DNA of 64,000 nt from Acidobacteriota bacterium (lineage in GTDB: Bacteria; Acidobacteriota; Terriglobia; Bryobacterales; Bryobacteraceae), in the NCBI GenBank assembly GCA_016185425.1, contig JACPNQ010000034.1:310001-374000 (forward strand). The letters run 5' to 3'. Below are positions 6,627 through 14,615 of this stretch, one piece after another. The notes below the pieces were generated by a model that was not told where the DNA came from, made no database searches, and saw nothing but the letters and a program-made list of their open reading frames with translations. Within the stretch, counting starts at the first letter, position 1, and each line of letters starts with the position of its first letter. Made by a program: the position numbers and the translations under genes.

Positions 6627-8516
6627 ATGAACCATCCATTGCCTACGCGCCGGCTCCCCGAGCGCCCGGATTTGGATCAATTAAGGCGGCAGGCGAAAGA
6701 CCTGCGAGATGCCTTTGCGGGAGGTGAGCCTGCCGCGATTGACGAGGTGAACCGGTTTTTCCGCGATGCCAATGCGGCGGAGTTCGCTCTGCATGAAGCG
6801 CAACTCGTCCTCGCCCGCTGTTACGGATATGAGAGCTGGCCAAAGCTGAAGGCCTATGTCGACGGTGTCACGATCGGGCGTCTGGTGGAAGCCGTGAAGC
6901 AAAACGGCTTCGTCGAAGTTCGCGCCATTCTTGCCGTGCGGCCGGAACTTGTGACGGCCGTTGAACGATGGAACTACGAATACACCGCGTTGCACTACGC
7001 GGTGCTGGGGCAGTCGCCGGAGATGGTGCGCTTGCTGATGGAGGCGGGTGCCGACCCGCACGCCGGAATCAGTCCCCACAACGAGGCGACTAGCGCGCTC
7101 ACGATCGCCGTGGAACGCGGCTACGACGAAATCGCCACGATCATCAGCGAGATCGATAAGCGCGGGGCAGCGGGACGGCCAACGGCGGATGACGTGCCGA
7201 GCGGACTGCGGCAGGCAATCCAGTCCGGCGACGAACAGCGAGTCATTGACATACTCGATGCTCATCCGGAACTCATAGCCTTTGAAGTTCCGGATAACGG
7301 CCGGACAATTCTTCACTATGCGTCCACGCTCGGGCTGCCTCGCGTCGCTAGCTGGCTGCTCGATCACGGAGCCGATGTCAATGCCCAGGCAAAGGACGGC
7401 GCCACTCCGTTGGACGTGGCAGGCGATAGCGACACTGCGGCGTTCCTTGTGCAGCGAGGAGCGAAGATGACTCCGCGCTCCGCCGTCGTACTCGGCGACG
7501 CCGGCTACCTGCGAGCGCGCCACGCCGCCAGCGACCTGATCACGCCGCAGGATCATGACGGCTGGCTCCTTCGACTGGCTGTCGATCACGACCAACCGGA
7601 AATCCTGACTATGCTGCTGGAGTTCGGGCTCGATCCCGATGCGAAGGTGCGCGTGGATGGGGTGGATGAAATCGCCTACTCCTGGGGTATGCCGCTGTAT
7701 CAATGCGTGCGCAATCACCAACCGGACATGGCGAAGCAACTGTTGGAACACGGTGCGGACCCCAACGGGCAAGTGTACGCGAGCGGGACGCCGTTGTCGG
7801 AAGCATACGGGCAGCGGGACGAAGAGATGATCGCGTTACTGGAACGGTATGGCGGCGAATCGAATCCTTCGATGGCTGGGTTGTACCGCCGCAAGGATCT
7901 GGCCTTGCGTCTGCTGGAGAAGTATGGAGACACGCCTCTCCCGGACGACGGCTTCGGATCGGGACCTGTGGCGGAACAATTGATCGCTGCCGCTGCCCGC
8001 GGAGGCGATCCGGAGATCCTGCGTCTTGGGATGGAGCGTGTGAATTGGCCGGTTGGCGACCCGCGATGGTACGGCGCCCTTTCCGGGCCGCTGGGCTTCT
8101 GGAATCACTGGATCGGGCCATGGTGCCACCAGGAATGGGACCGCGGAACATATCTACAGTGTTTCCGGATGCTTCTGGAACGCGCCGGACCGCCGGACAA
8201 GCGGCTCCGTTTTGGAACAACACTGATGCACGGTATCGTAACGATGGGCAGCCACGTGCGCCCGGAGGAGCAACTGGCCTTCGCCACAGCCGCGCTCGAC
8301 GCTGGAGCACGCCTGGACCTGCGCGATGACCTGCTGAAAAGCACGCCGCTGGGATGGGCCTGCCGATGGGGAAAGGCGCATTTCGTCGAGCTGTTCCTGA
8401 AGCGCGGAGCCGATCCAATCGAAGCCGATGCCGAGCCGTGGGCGACGCCACTGGCATGGGCCCGGAAGAAGGGTTACGCGGAGATCGCGGCGATGCTTCA
8501 GGCCGCCGGAACTTAG
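6627..8516 (+). CDS. Ankyrin-repeat protein
   Basis: 629 residues, probably cytoplasmic; no signal peptide or membrane helix. The N-terminal 75 residues (LRRQAKDLRDAF ... LVLARCYGYESWPKLKAYV) are a helical module commonly found ahead of ankyrin repeats in soil bacteria. Ankyrin repeats follow: TALHYAVLGQSPEMVRLLMEAGADP, TILHYASTLGLPRVASWLLDHGADVN, a cluster near residues 320-410, and two more at the C-terminus (PLGWACRWGKAHFVELFLKRGADP). These are protein-binding scaffolds; the partner is unknown. Good Shine-Dalgarno (AAAGGAG) before the ATG. Its stop overlaps, tail to tail, the stop of the ketoacyl synthase on the other strand. Confidence 0.9.
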   Translation: MNHPLPTRRLPERPDLDQLRRQAKDLRDAFAGGEPAAIDEVNRFFRDANAAEFALHEAQLVLARCYGYESWPKLKAYVDGVTIGRLVEAVKQNGFVEVRAILAVRPELVTAVERWNYEYTALHYAVLGQSPEMVRLLMEAGADPHAGISPHNEATSALTIAVERGYDEIATIISEIDKRGAAGRPTADDVPSGLRQAIQSGDEQRVIDILDAHPELIAFEVPDNGRTILHYASTLGLPRVASWLLDHGADVNAQAKDGATPLDVAGDSDTAAFLVQRGAKMTPRSAVVLGDAGYLRARHAASDLITPQDHDGWLLRLAVDHDQPEILTMLLEFGLDPDAKVRVDGVDEIAYSWGMPLYQCVRNHQPDMAKQLLEHGADPNGQVYASGTPLSEAYGQRDEEMIALLERYGGESNPSMAGLYRRKDLALRLLEKYGDTPLPDDGFGSGPVAEQLIAAAARGGDPEILRLGMERVNWPVGDPRWYGALSGPLGFWNHWIGPWCHQEWDRGTYLQCFRMLLERAGPPDKRLRFGTTLMHGIVTMGSHVRPEEQLAFATAALDAGARLDLRDDLLKSTPLGWACRWGKAHFVELFLKRGADPIEADAEPWATPLAWARKKGYAEIAAMLQAAGT

Positions 8517-9721
8517 GCTCGTCGTATCACAAGCACCGCGTTCAACCCGCCAAACGCAAAGGAGTTCGACACCGCCGCCTCATGAGCCCAGGGTTGATAC
8601 CCGGTACAGAGCGGCACGTCACAATCCGGATCGGGCGCCAGAAAATTCGCGGTTGGCGCGATGGACTGCTCTCGCAGGCCCAATATCGTCGCCACAGCCT
8701 CCAGAGCGCCCGATGCGCCAAGCGCGTGCCCGTGGAGTGATTTCGTCGCGGTAACTCGGATCCGCTCCAGATTCGGCGCGAAGACATCGCGGATGGCGCC
8801 TGCTTCGGTGAGATCGTTCGCCGCTGTCCCGGTTCCGTGCGCATTGATCACGCCAACGGCTTCAACGGGAAGACCTGCATCGGCCAGTGCCATTCGCATC
8901 GTCCGCGCGGCCCCTTCGGCCGAAGGCTGCGTGATGTGATGGGCATCGGCGCCCATTCCAAATCCTGCAATCTCCCCCAGCACAGGGGCCCCACGCGCAA
9001 GGGCGCGGTCAAGTGGTTCGAGGACGATCATCGCTGCGCCCTCTCCCAGGATCATGCCACCCCGGCCTTTGGAGAAAGGACGGCAAGTGTCGGGGCTCAC
9101 CACGCGGAGCGCCTCCCAAGCCTTCAAAGAGCCGTATGTAAATGGCGCCTCGCTGCCTCCCGTCAGAGCGATATCCGTAATGCCGTGACGAACAAGCCAG
9201 AATGCCTGGCCGATTGCATGGTTCGCGGAGCTGCACGCCGTGGAGACCGTCCACGCGGGGCCTTGCCAGCCGAGCTCCAGCGTAAGCGCGCTCGCGCCCG
9301 CGTTTGCCATGAGCCTGGGAATCGTCATCGGGTGAACGCGCGGCTGCCCTTCGCGATACAGGTTTGCGAACCCGGCGTCTTCACTGGTCTTGCCTCCGTA
9401 GCACGATCCGGTGACAATGGCGGCGCGAGTCTTTTCTTCGGCGCTGAGGTCCGGGCGCGATTGGGCCAGCGCTTCACGCGCCGCGACGATGGCAAGCGTC
9501 GCAAATCGATCGAGCGGAACGAGCTGCTTCTCATCGAAATGATCTGCGGCGTCGAATGCCCTTGCCTGGGCGCCATTCTGGAAGCGGACACCTGTCATGT
9601 CGAACCCGCTGATTGGGCCGATTCCGCTCTTTCCCGCCCGGCAGGCGGACCAGAATTCCGCCGCATTGTTCCCCAAGGCCGATATACAACCGATCCCAGT
9701 GATCGCCACGCGGCGTGTCAT
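8513..9721 (-). CDS. Beta-ketoacyl-ACP synthase, KAS II (FabF/NodE) type
   Basis: Condensing enzyme that extends an acyl chain on an acyl carrier protein. 402 residues. The Cys-His-His catalytic set is complete: C163 in STACSSANHA, H295 in NAHGTGT, H332 in LHGHALGASG, with K327. It overlaps the start of the upstream acyl carrier protein gene's stop by 4 bases (ATGA), so it is translationally coupled to a dedicated ACP. It is not in a fab cluster (no fabD, fabG or fabH nearby), which argues for a specialised acyl chain rather than housekeeping fatty acids. The neighbouring polysaccharide deacetylase gives the set a nodE-like look, but substrate specificity cannot be read. Confidence 0.92.
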   Translation of the reverse strand: MTRRVAITGIGCISALGNNAAEFWSACRAGKSGIGPISGFDMTGVRFQNGAQARAFDAADHFDEKQLVPLDRFATLAIVAAREALAQSRPDLSAEEKTRAAIVTGSCYGGKTSEDAGFANLYREGQPRVHPMTIPRLMANAGASALTLELGWQGPAWTVSTACSSANHAIGQAFWLVRHGITDIALTGGSEAPFTYGSLKAWEALRVVSPDTCRPFSKGRGGMILGEGAAMIVLEPLDRALARGAPVLGEIAGFGMGADAHHITQPSAEGAARTMRMALADAGLPVEAVGVINAHGTGTAANDLTEAGAIRDVFAPNLERIRVTATKSLHGHALGASGALEAVATILGLREQSIAPTANFLAPDPDCDVPLCTGYQPWAHEAAVSNSFAFGGLNAVLVIRRA

Positions 9722-9996
9722 GCGGCCGGTTCCGGCGGAGCTGCTTTTGCGCCAATCAGGCTTTGTACACCCTCGGCAAGTTGCCGCACATCACGCACCA
9801 GCCGCGCCGATTCATCGGGGATATTGATGTTGAACTCGTTTTCGAGAGCGAAAAGGATGTTGATGCCGTCGAGAGAGTCGATGCCGAGTTGTTCAAACGT
9901 CGAGTCCGCCGTAACTTGTTCGAGCGGCAGCTTTTGCGTCTCCGCCAGTGTGCGCAGGACACGTTCCAGGACATCGGGGGACACTGACTCACTCAT
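9718..9996 (-). CDS. Acyl carrier protein
   Basis: 92-residue ACP. The phosphopantetheine attachment serine is S41 in GIDSLDG, and the surrounding helix pattern (FEQLGIDSLDGINILFALENEF) is standard. It overlaps both neighbours by 4 bases, the deacetylase upstream and the ketoacyl synthase downstream, so the three are made together. The C-terminus ends in an Ala/Pro-rich tail (AKAAPPEPAA), unlike the housekeeping AcpP. Probably the dedicated carrier for the adjacent KAS. Confidence 0.93.
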   Translation of the reverse strand: MSESVSPDVLERVLRTLAETQKLPLEQVTADSTFEQLGIDSLDGINILFALENEFNINIPDESARLVRDVRQLAEGVQSLIGAKAAPPEPAA

Positions 9997-10691
9997 CGTT
10001 CCAGCATGGCAGAGACGGACGTTATCGACAAATTTCTCTCCTGCAGCCGTGGCAGCAAAAGCCGGACGGCTTCCAGCGTCGAATGAATATCGGGATTCTC
10101 TGCGAGAATCCGTCCGTCATGAAGGCACAGGATAGCGCCGCCTTCGGAGGCGCGCGTCAAACGGTCGGCGACGGCGGCCCCTGAATGCTTCCAATCCAAC
10201 CCGATCGACGACCACATCACGCCCTGTAATTCCAGCTCTCGCTGAACGGCGCCCAGGCCCAGCCAACGGACCCCATATGGCGCACGGAACAGACGCGGAC
10301 GAAGGCCGGTAATCTCCTCGACTAGATCCTGTGTGCGCGCAATTTCGTCGCGCATGAAGGCCTTCGATTTGAAGTCAAGACGACGGTGCGACCACGTGTG
10401 ATTGCCGATCTCATGGCCGGCGTCGGCCACCGCTCGAAGAAGATGCGGAAGGCGCTTTGCGTTGTGGCCGCACACGAAAAACGTCGCCTTCGCATTATGC
10501 TCCCTCAGCAGTGCAAGCAACGCCGGCGTCGACTCACTCGGCCCATCATCGAAAGTCAACGCCACTCTGGCGCTCCCTCTCGGCCCGCGCCATACGGAGG
10601 AGGCCAGAACCGCCGCGCTGCGGCCGCGGACAGCCCAGGCCGCAAATCCTGCCGCACCCGCCGCCGCTGCCGCGCTTGCCTCCAGCCACAC
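9993..10691 (-). CDS. Polysaccharide deacetylase (NodB-homology, CE4)
   Basis: CE4 metal-dependent deacetylase acting on N-acetylated (chitin- or peptidoglycan-like) glycans, or a related exopolysaccharide. Motif 1 TFDDGP, motif 2 HTWSH with both metal histidines, and motif 3 RAPYG are all present, and a C-terminal CLHDG supplies the last catalytic region. With GTG at 10691 the protein has 232 residues and starts right after the previous gene's stop, with GAAGG upstream; an in-frame TTG at 10724 would add 11 residues. An alanine-rich hydrophobic stretch near residues 5-25 could be a membrane anchor or signal. It overlaps the acyl carrier protein gene by 4 bases. Confidence 0.9.
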   Translation of the reverse strand: MWLEASAAAAAGAAGFAAWAVRGRSAAVLASSVWRGPRGSARVALTFDDGPSESTPALLALLREHNAKATFFVCGHNAKRLPHLLRAVADAGHEIGNHTWSHRRLDFKSKAFMRDEIARTQDLVEEITGLRPRLFRAPYGVRWLGLGAVQRELELQGVMWSSIGLDWKHSGAAVADRLTRASEGGAILCLHDGRILAENPDIHSTLEAVRLLLPRLQERNLSITSVSAMLER

Positions 10692-10695
10692 GGTG

Positions 10696-11943
10696 TTACG
10701 CCTTCGGAGGTTCGGCCCACGCAATGCTATGGTCCGAAGTCACCGCGTGCGTGCCGGGCGGTGAGATCAGCGTGAAATAGGACCAAGGCCCGGGCTTCCA
10801 GGGATACTTCTCGATCACCGATTCGTCCACTTCGATCCCCAGACCGGCCGACCGCGGGACGAATAACTCGCCTTTCTCGATGGCTAACGGCTCGGCGAGA
10901 ATCTCCGAGGCGAGAGGCCACTCATACATGAATTTCCGGCCCGGTGTCGTGTAGCACGGGGCTTCCAGCCACTCAACGACGTTCTCCGGCCAACAGATGC
11001 CCGCGTGGGCCGCGGCAATCAACTCGAGTTCCGTGCCCCAACTGTGGAAGGCAAATCGAAGCCCTTCATTCTTGATCTCGCAGAAGAGGCGCCGTCCCAT
11101 CGCATAGCCTCCTTGACAGACCACGTCCATCTGCACGTAGTCGGTGCAGCCGGTGTGAATCAGGTCCATGAATCCGGATTCAGTATGCTCATGTTCGCCC
11201 GTGGCAATGGGGACGTGGCCCTGCGCGCGCAGTTCGCGGTAGGCGGCGTGATCGTCTGGTGGAAGCGGCTCTTCCAACCAGGTAATATCGTACTCACCCA
11301 TTGCGCGGGCGAGATCGGCGATCGTTTCCGGAGTGTAGCTCCGGTCGCCCATCCGCCACCACGAATGCGCATCGACCATGATGCCGAAGTCGGGGCCCAC
11401 GGCTTCCCGCATCTGCCGGACCGCTTCCAGATCGAGCTCCGGTCCGGCGGCAGGACGCATCTTATAGGCAGAGTAGCCAAGCTCCTTCGTTAACGCGGCT
11501 TCGCGGGCGTACTCTTCCGGCGGCTGATACATACCCGCGCTGCCGTAGAGCCCAATACGGTCTCGCACGCGGCCCCCAAGCAACTCCGAGACAGGACGAT
11601 CCTGGAATTTGCCGAGCAGGTCGTAGAGCGCCACTTCGACAGTCCCGTAAATATGACTGGTCTTGGCGTGCGTGCCGGGTCCGGCCTGGAACTGAACACG
11701 CAGCGCGTCGGCGTCGCGCAGGACGCGGCCTTCCAGCCACGGCGCGATGATCTCGCGAATCGTGCGCTCGGCTGTTTCGCTTCCCTCCCCGGGTCCGTAA
11801 CCCACCAGTCCGTTGTCGGCCTCCACGCGAATCAACATGGCGTCACGCTTGACGATCCGCCGCGTGCCGCCGTAGTAGTTGAGTTCCACAGGTTCGGGAA
11901 ACACATACGACAAAAGGTGGCATCGGACCGAGCGAATCTGCAT
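10696..11943 (-). CDS. Enolase-superfamily (mandelate racemase/sugar-acid dehydratase-like) enzyme
   Basis: Abstracts a proton alpha to a carboxylate, most likely in a sugar acid. 415 residues with an N-terminal capping domain and TIM barrel. Visible active-site residues: K161 (YKMR), metal ligands D191 (MVDAH), E224 (WLEEP) and E250 (TGEHEH), and the D273/H300 dyad (QMD, FHSWG) typical of the mandelate racemase subgroup. The exact substrate cannot be told; dehydratases of galactonate or related acids are the nearest picture. First gene of the minus-strand run that continues with the deacetylase, ACP and KAS. The functional link to those is unclear, and it may simply share the promoter. Confidence 0.88.
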   Translation of the reverse strand: MQIRSVRCHLLSYVFPEPVELNYYGGTRRIVKRDAMLIRVEADNGLVGYGPGEGSETAERTIREIIAPWLEGRVLRDADALRVQFQAGPGTHAKTSHIYGTVEVALYDLLGKFQDRPVSELLGGRVRDRIGLYGSAGMYQPPEEYAREAALTKELGYSAYKMRPAAGPELDLEAVRQMREAVGPDFGIMVDAHSWWRMGDRSYTPETIADLARAMGEYDITWLEEPLPPDDHAAYRELRAQGHVPIATGEHEHTESGFMDLIHTGCTDYVQMDVVCQGGYAMGRRLFCEIKNEGLRFAFHSWGTELELIAAAHAGICWPENVVEWLEAPCYTTPGRKFMYEWPLASEILAEPLAIEKGELFVPRSAGLGIEVDESVIEKYPWKPGPWSYFTLISPPGTHAVTSDHSIAWAEPPKA

Positions 11944-11970
11944 GACTTACCAGCATACCCGCAAAGAATC

Positions 11971-11997
11971 GCCGGGCGCCCTTTTTGAGCGCCCGGC
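11971..11997 (-). terminator. Hairpin terminator after the molybdopterin-binding gene
   Basis: Perfect 9-bp GC stem (GCCGGGCGC / GCGCCCGGC) with a 9-base loop in the 88-base gap between two minus-strand genes, followed on the minus strand by GATTCTTT. The T tract is weak, so it may be Rho-aided or only partly effective. Confidence 0.55.
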
Positions 11998-12031
11998 GCG
12001 GTTTGAACGGTACGTTCTTCGAGGTTAGGAA

Positions 12032-13003
12032 CTATCCCAGCAAACCGCCGTGTCCCATGCTGGCAATCTCCCACCCGCTCATGCGGTAGCGGGCCAGGAG
12101 CGGCGGCAAAACAATATCCAGAACGTTTTTCTTGGCGGAGCGATAGCACCCAGGGGCCGACACAATCGGGATGTCGTCTTTATAGCCAAGGAGCATAAGA
12201 CTGCCGGGCTCAACCGGCGCGAGGAAGCGTTCAATGTGCGTGCCTAGGCGAAGCATAGCCCGCCCGACAACGTCTTCAGGGCCCTGCGGAGCAGTGGTCG
12301 ACGCGATTACGATTACCGCGGGTTTCGCCCGCAACAGGTGCTGCAGAGCCCGGCAGATCGCATTTTCTTCCTCCAGCGAGCTCAGCACGTAGTTCTGCTG
12401 AACGCCCATACTTTCCAGGCGCTGGCGCATGATGTTGTCGAACAACTGGCGGGCACGGTCGCCTTGCACAGGGTCCGTGTACAGCACCGCGATCTGAGGG
12501 TCCTGCAGAGGACGGGCCTGGAGGATGGGGCCGCGTTCCGTAAGAATATTCCGCACAGCTTCCACTTCGTGCGCCGACACCGCGAACGGCGTGCTCTTGA
12601 TCGTCGCCACTCGCTGCCCGGCTTGCACGAACGAGAAATTAGCCCCCGTGGCGATGACGATACTAGCCGTACAGTTGATCTGTTTCAGCAGCTCATCGTC
12701 CACCAGGAGGCAGCAATCTTCTGTCGCGAAGAGGTTCGCCCGGCCGCCCGCCGCGGGACGCAGCTCAAGTGCGCCGCAACCAATTCGTGTGGAGATTTCG
12801 AGCACGGCTTCGTCTTCGCCGACCTCTCCATCCTCCAACTGCGTCACCCACACTTCCTGCATTCCCTCGATCTCTAAAATGCGAACATCCTCGTCGTTCA
12901 GGATGTGGCCTTTGGCGAGGAGCTTTTTCCCGCCCGGACGAAAGATCGTACAACAGAGAATCCGGCCAGTCGAGGCCTTTACATCTACGGTCTGCGCGCG
13001 CAT
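12032..13003 (-). CDS. MoeA-like molybdopterin-binding protein
   Basis: 323-residue protein with the MoaB/Mog molybdopterin-binding fold in its C-terminal half: AVLYTDPVQGDRA near residues 172-184, VIVIASTTAPQGPEDVVGRAM and GYKDDIPIVSAPGCYRSAKKNVLDIVLP. The N-terminal half lacks the full MoeA domain set, so insertion of molybdenum into the cofactor is not certain; related proteins are annotated only as molybdopterin-binding. The ATG at 13003 is preferred because GGAG stands 7 bases upstream; a longer frame to 13087 would run through a leader hairpin and a TATAAT box. No moa, mob or molybdoenzyme gene is in the window. Confidence 0.8.
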   Translation of the reverse strand: MRAQTVDVKASTGRILCCTIFRPGGKKLLAKGHILNDEDVRILEIEGMQEVWVTQLEDGEVGEDEAVLEISTRIGCGALELRPAAGGRANLFATEDCCLLVDDELLKQINCTASIVIATGANFSFVQAGQRVATIKSTPFAVSAHEVEAVRNILTERGPILQARPLQDPQIAVLYTDPVQGDRARQLFDNIMRQRLESMGVQQNYVLSSLEEENAICRALQHLLRAKPAVIVIASTTAPQGPEDVVGRAMLRLGTHIERFLAPVEPGSLMLLGYKDDIPIVSAPGCYRSAKKNVLDIVLPPLLARYRMSGWEIASMGHGGLLG

Positions 13004-13021
13004 TTTCGTTCTCCAGGTACA

Positions 13022-13060
13022 CCAGTAATCTTCCGGAAAAATCCCGAAGATTTTTTCTGG
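13022..13060 (-). promoter_or_regulatory. Leader hairpin of the MoeA-like gene
   Basis: In the 5' leader on the minus strand, AATCTTC-GG pairs with CC-GGAAGATT around a T-rich loop (one bulged base), enclosed by CCAG/CTGG. It would form at the very 5' end of the transcript, directly after the TATAAT box. It may protect the mRNA or regulate it. It does not resemble what I know of the Moco riboswitch. Confidence 0.4.
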
Positions 13061-13069
13061 TTTGCGTTG

Positions 13070-13075
13070 ATTATA
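13070..13075 (-). promoter_or_regulatory. TATAAT -10 box of the MoeA-like gene
   Basis: Perfect TATAAT on the minus strand, 67 bases before the ATG at 13003. A TTGACC is present but only 6 bases upstream, so no properly spaced -35 is seen. The rest of the 290-base gap (13004-13293) is AT-richer than its surroundings and holds, next to the argA-like stop, a repeat (TGAGGGTAT twice with CCCTCA between) able to form alternative weak hairpins. Confidence 0.4.
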
Positions 13076-13293
13076 CAAATTGGTCAACGCGAGAGCGATA
13101 AATTCTCCAAACTTGTTTACACTATTTTGCGGGTAGTGCGGCGTTGGAGCGCATTTTTTACCTCAGACCCACCTCGAGGGGGATGGAGTACCATATCCAA
13201 ATAAACCCAATGTTTTGAATAAATTGGCTAATAGTACTATCTATCGTTAATACCCTCAAATGAGGGGCCCCGATACCCTCAGGCGCGGCGGTA

Positions 13294-13815
13294 CTACTCG
13301 AGGCGTTTCCGCATCGCGATTTCGTCGCAGGCCTGGAACTTCGGGCAGCGCAGGCAGTCCTTCCACGCTTTTAGCGGCAACTCTCCCCGCTCCACCGTTT
13401 CGTAGCCCATTTTCCGGAAAAAGCCCTCTACATACGTAAAGGCGAACAAGCTTATCAGGCCGAATTCCCGCGCATCCGCCTCAAGGACATCGACCATCTT
13501 ACGACCCAACCCGTGAGTCTGCCAACCAGGATCCACCGCAAGCGAACGAATTTCAGCCGCAACTGGTGAGTAGATATGCAGGGCGCAACAGGCTACAAGA
13601 CGGCCGCCGCCTTCGATGACAACGAAGTCGCGAATGTTTTCGGCGAGCTCAAATTCCGTCCGCGGCAACATGATGCCCTTGGCGGCGAATGAGTTAATCA
13701 GAGTGAGCAGGCCAGGTATGTCGCGCAGAGTGGCTGGGCGAACCGGCAATGGACCTTCGGTGTAGATAGTCGGGGTCGATGCTTGCGGAGTGTGCAACGA
13801 AACGAGGGTGCTCAT
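13294..13815 (-). CDS. argA: N-acetyltransferase, short ArgA-type N-acetylglutamate synthase
   Basis: GNAT-fold acetyltransferase of 173 residues. The acetyl-CoA loop is DPGWQTHGLGRKMVDVLE, preceded by EIRSLAV and followed by FAFTYVEGFFRKMGY. This layout matches the short, kinase-less N-acetylglutamate synthases that supply the first step of arginine synthesis. The C-terminus has an unusual cysteine pair (CLRCPKFQAC) that could bind metal. It is the last gene of the argC-argB-argA run, 26 bases after argB, which supports the function. An unrelated GNAT remains possible. ATG start at 13815 with a GGA-containing region upstream. Confidence 0.8.
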   Translation of the reverse strand: MSTLVSLHTPQASTPTIYTEGPLPVRPATLRDIPGLLTLINSFAAKGIMLPRTEFELAENIRDFVVIEGGGRLVACCALHIYSPVAAEIRSLAVDPGWQTHGLGRKMVDVLEADAREFGLISLFAFTYVEGFFRKMGYETVERGELPLKAWKDCLRCPKFQACDEIAMRKRLE

Positions 13816-13841
13816 GGCCGTGGGTCCTTTCTGGATCTTGG

Positions 13842-14615
13842 TTAGTTGCGGATGAATCGCGTTCCAACGGACTCGCCGCGCAATAGCCGTGCAACAATGT
13901 CCGGCGCGGCTCCGGGCGCGATGACCACTTCGCCGACGCCGCCCAACAGCGCCTCGCCGGCCGCGTTCAATTTCGCCTGCATCCCGCCGGTGGCAATTCC
14001 GTCGGCGATCAGCAAACGGCCCTGTCGCAGGGAAAGAGTGGGGATTACCTGTCCGCCGGAGTCCTTCACCCCATCGACGTCGGTAAGGAAAAGTAGCCGG
14101 TCGGCTTTGAACCCGGAGGCGCAGGATACCGCCATTTGATCGGCATTGACGTTATAAATCTGGCCCTTCCGGTCGCCGGCGACGCAGGCCACAACAGGCA
14201 AAAATCCGCCGCCGATCAACGTATCGAGCAATGCCGGGTTCGACCGGATGGGCTTGCCGACGAAGCCTAGTTCCGGACGCAGTTGCTCCGCTTCGGCCAG
14301 GCACGCGTCAATCCCGGTAATACCCACAGCCGGAATGCCTTCGGCAACAAGCGACGCGACAAGCTGATGGTTGACGCTGCCTGCAAAGACTTTCAATACG
14401 GCGTCCAGCACTTCCTCCGTCGTGACCCGCAGCCCTTCCACAAACGTCGATTCGACGTTACGCTCAGCGAGGAACCGGGTCATCTGCTTGCCTCCGCCAT
14501 GAACGATGACCGTGTGCGCATTCGATCTCTGCGCCGCTGCGAGTTGCGCCGCGATGCGCTGACGCGTCGCATCGCCATCCAGAAGAGTTCCGCCAAGTTT
14601 AATGAGAACTCTCAT
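13842..14615 (-). CDS. argB: Acetylglutamate kinase
   Basis: Phosphorylates N-acetyl-L-glutamate, the second step of arginine synthesis. 257 residues of the amino-acid-kinase fold: LIKLGGTLLD at the N-terminus, VIVHGGGKQM, YNVNADQMA and ATGGMQAKLNAA in the ATP-binding part. The short form without an N-terminal extension suggests that it is not the arginine-feedback-inhibited hexamer, which is inference. It overlaps the end of argC by 4 bases (ATGA). Confidence 0.95.
   Translation of the reverse strand: MRVLIKLGGTLLDGDATRQRIAAQLAAAQRSNAHTVIVHGGGKQMTRFLAERNVESTFVEGLRVTTEEVLDAVLKVFAGSVNHQLVASLVAEGIPAVGITGIDACLAEAEQLRPELGFVGKPIRSNPALLDTLIGGGFLPVVACVAGDRKGQIYNVNADQMAVSCASGFKADRLLFLTDVDGVKDSGGQVIPTLSLRQGRLLIADGIATGGMQAKLNAAGEALLGGVGEVVIAPGAAPDIVARLLRGESVGTRFIRN

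Noticed and set aside
6681..7772. Minus-strand open frame antisense to the ankyrin gene (363 codons)
   Set aside because: The plus frame has a Shine-Dalgarno and ankyrin repeats; the minus frame shows no domain.
8513..11943. A full Nod-factor pathway
   Set aside because: No NodC-type synthase, NodA acyltransferase or nod box is seen; only the deacetylase, ACP and KAS resemble the nod set.
13004..13087. N-terminal extension of the MoeA-like protein to 13087
   Set aside because: The extension crosses a TATAAT box and a leader hairpin, and the ATG at 13003 has a good ribosome binding site.
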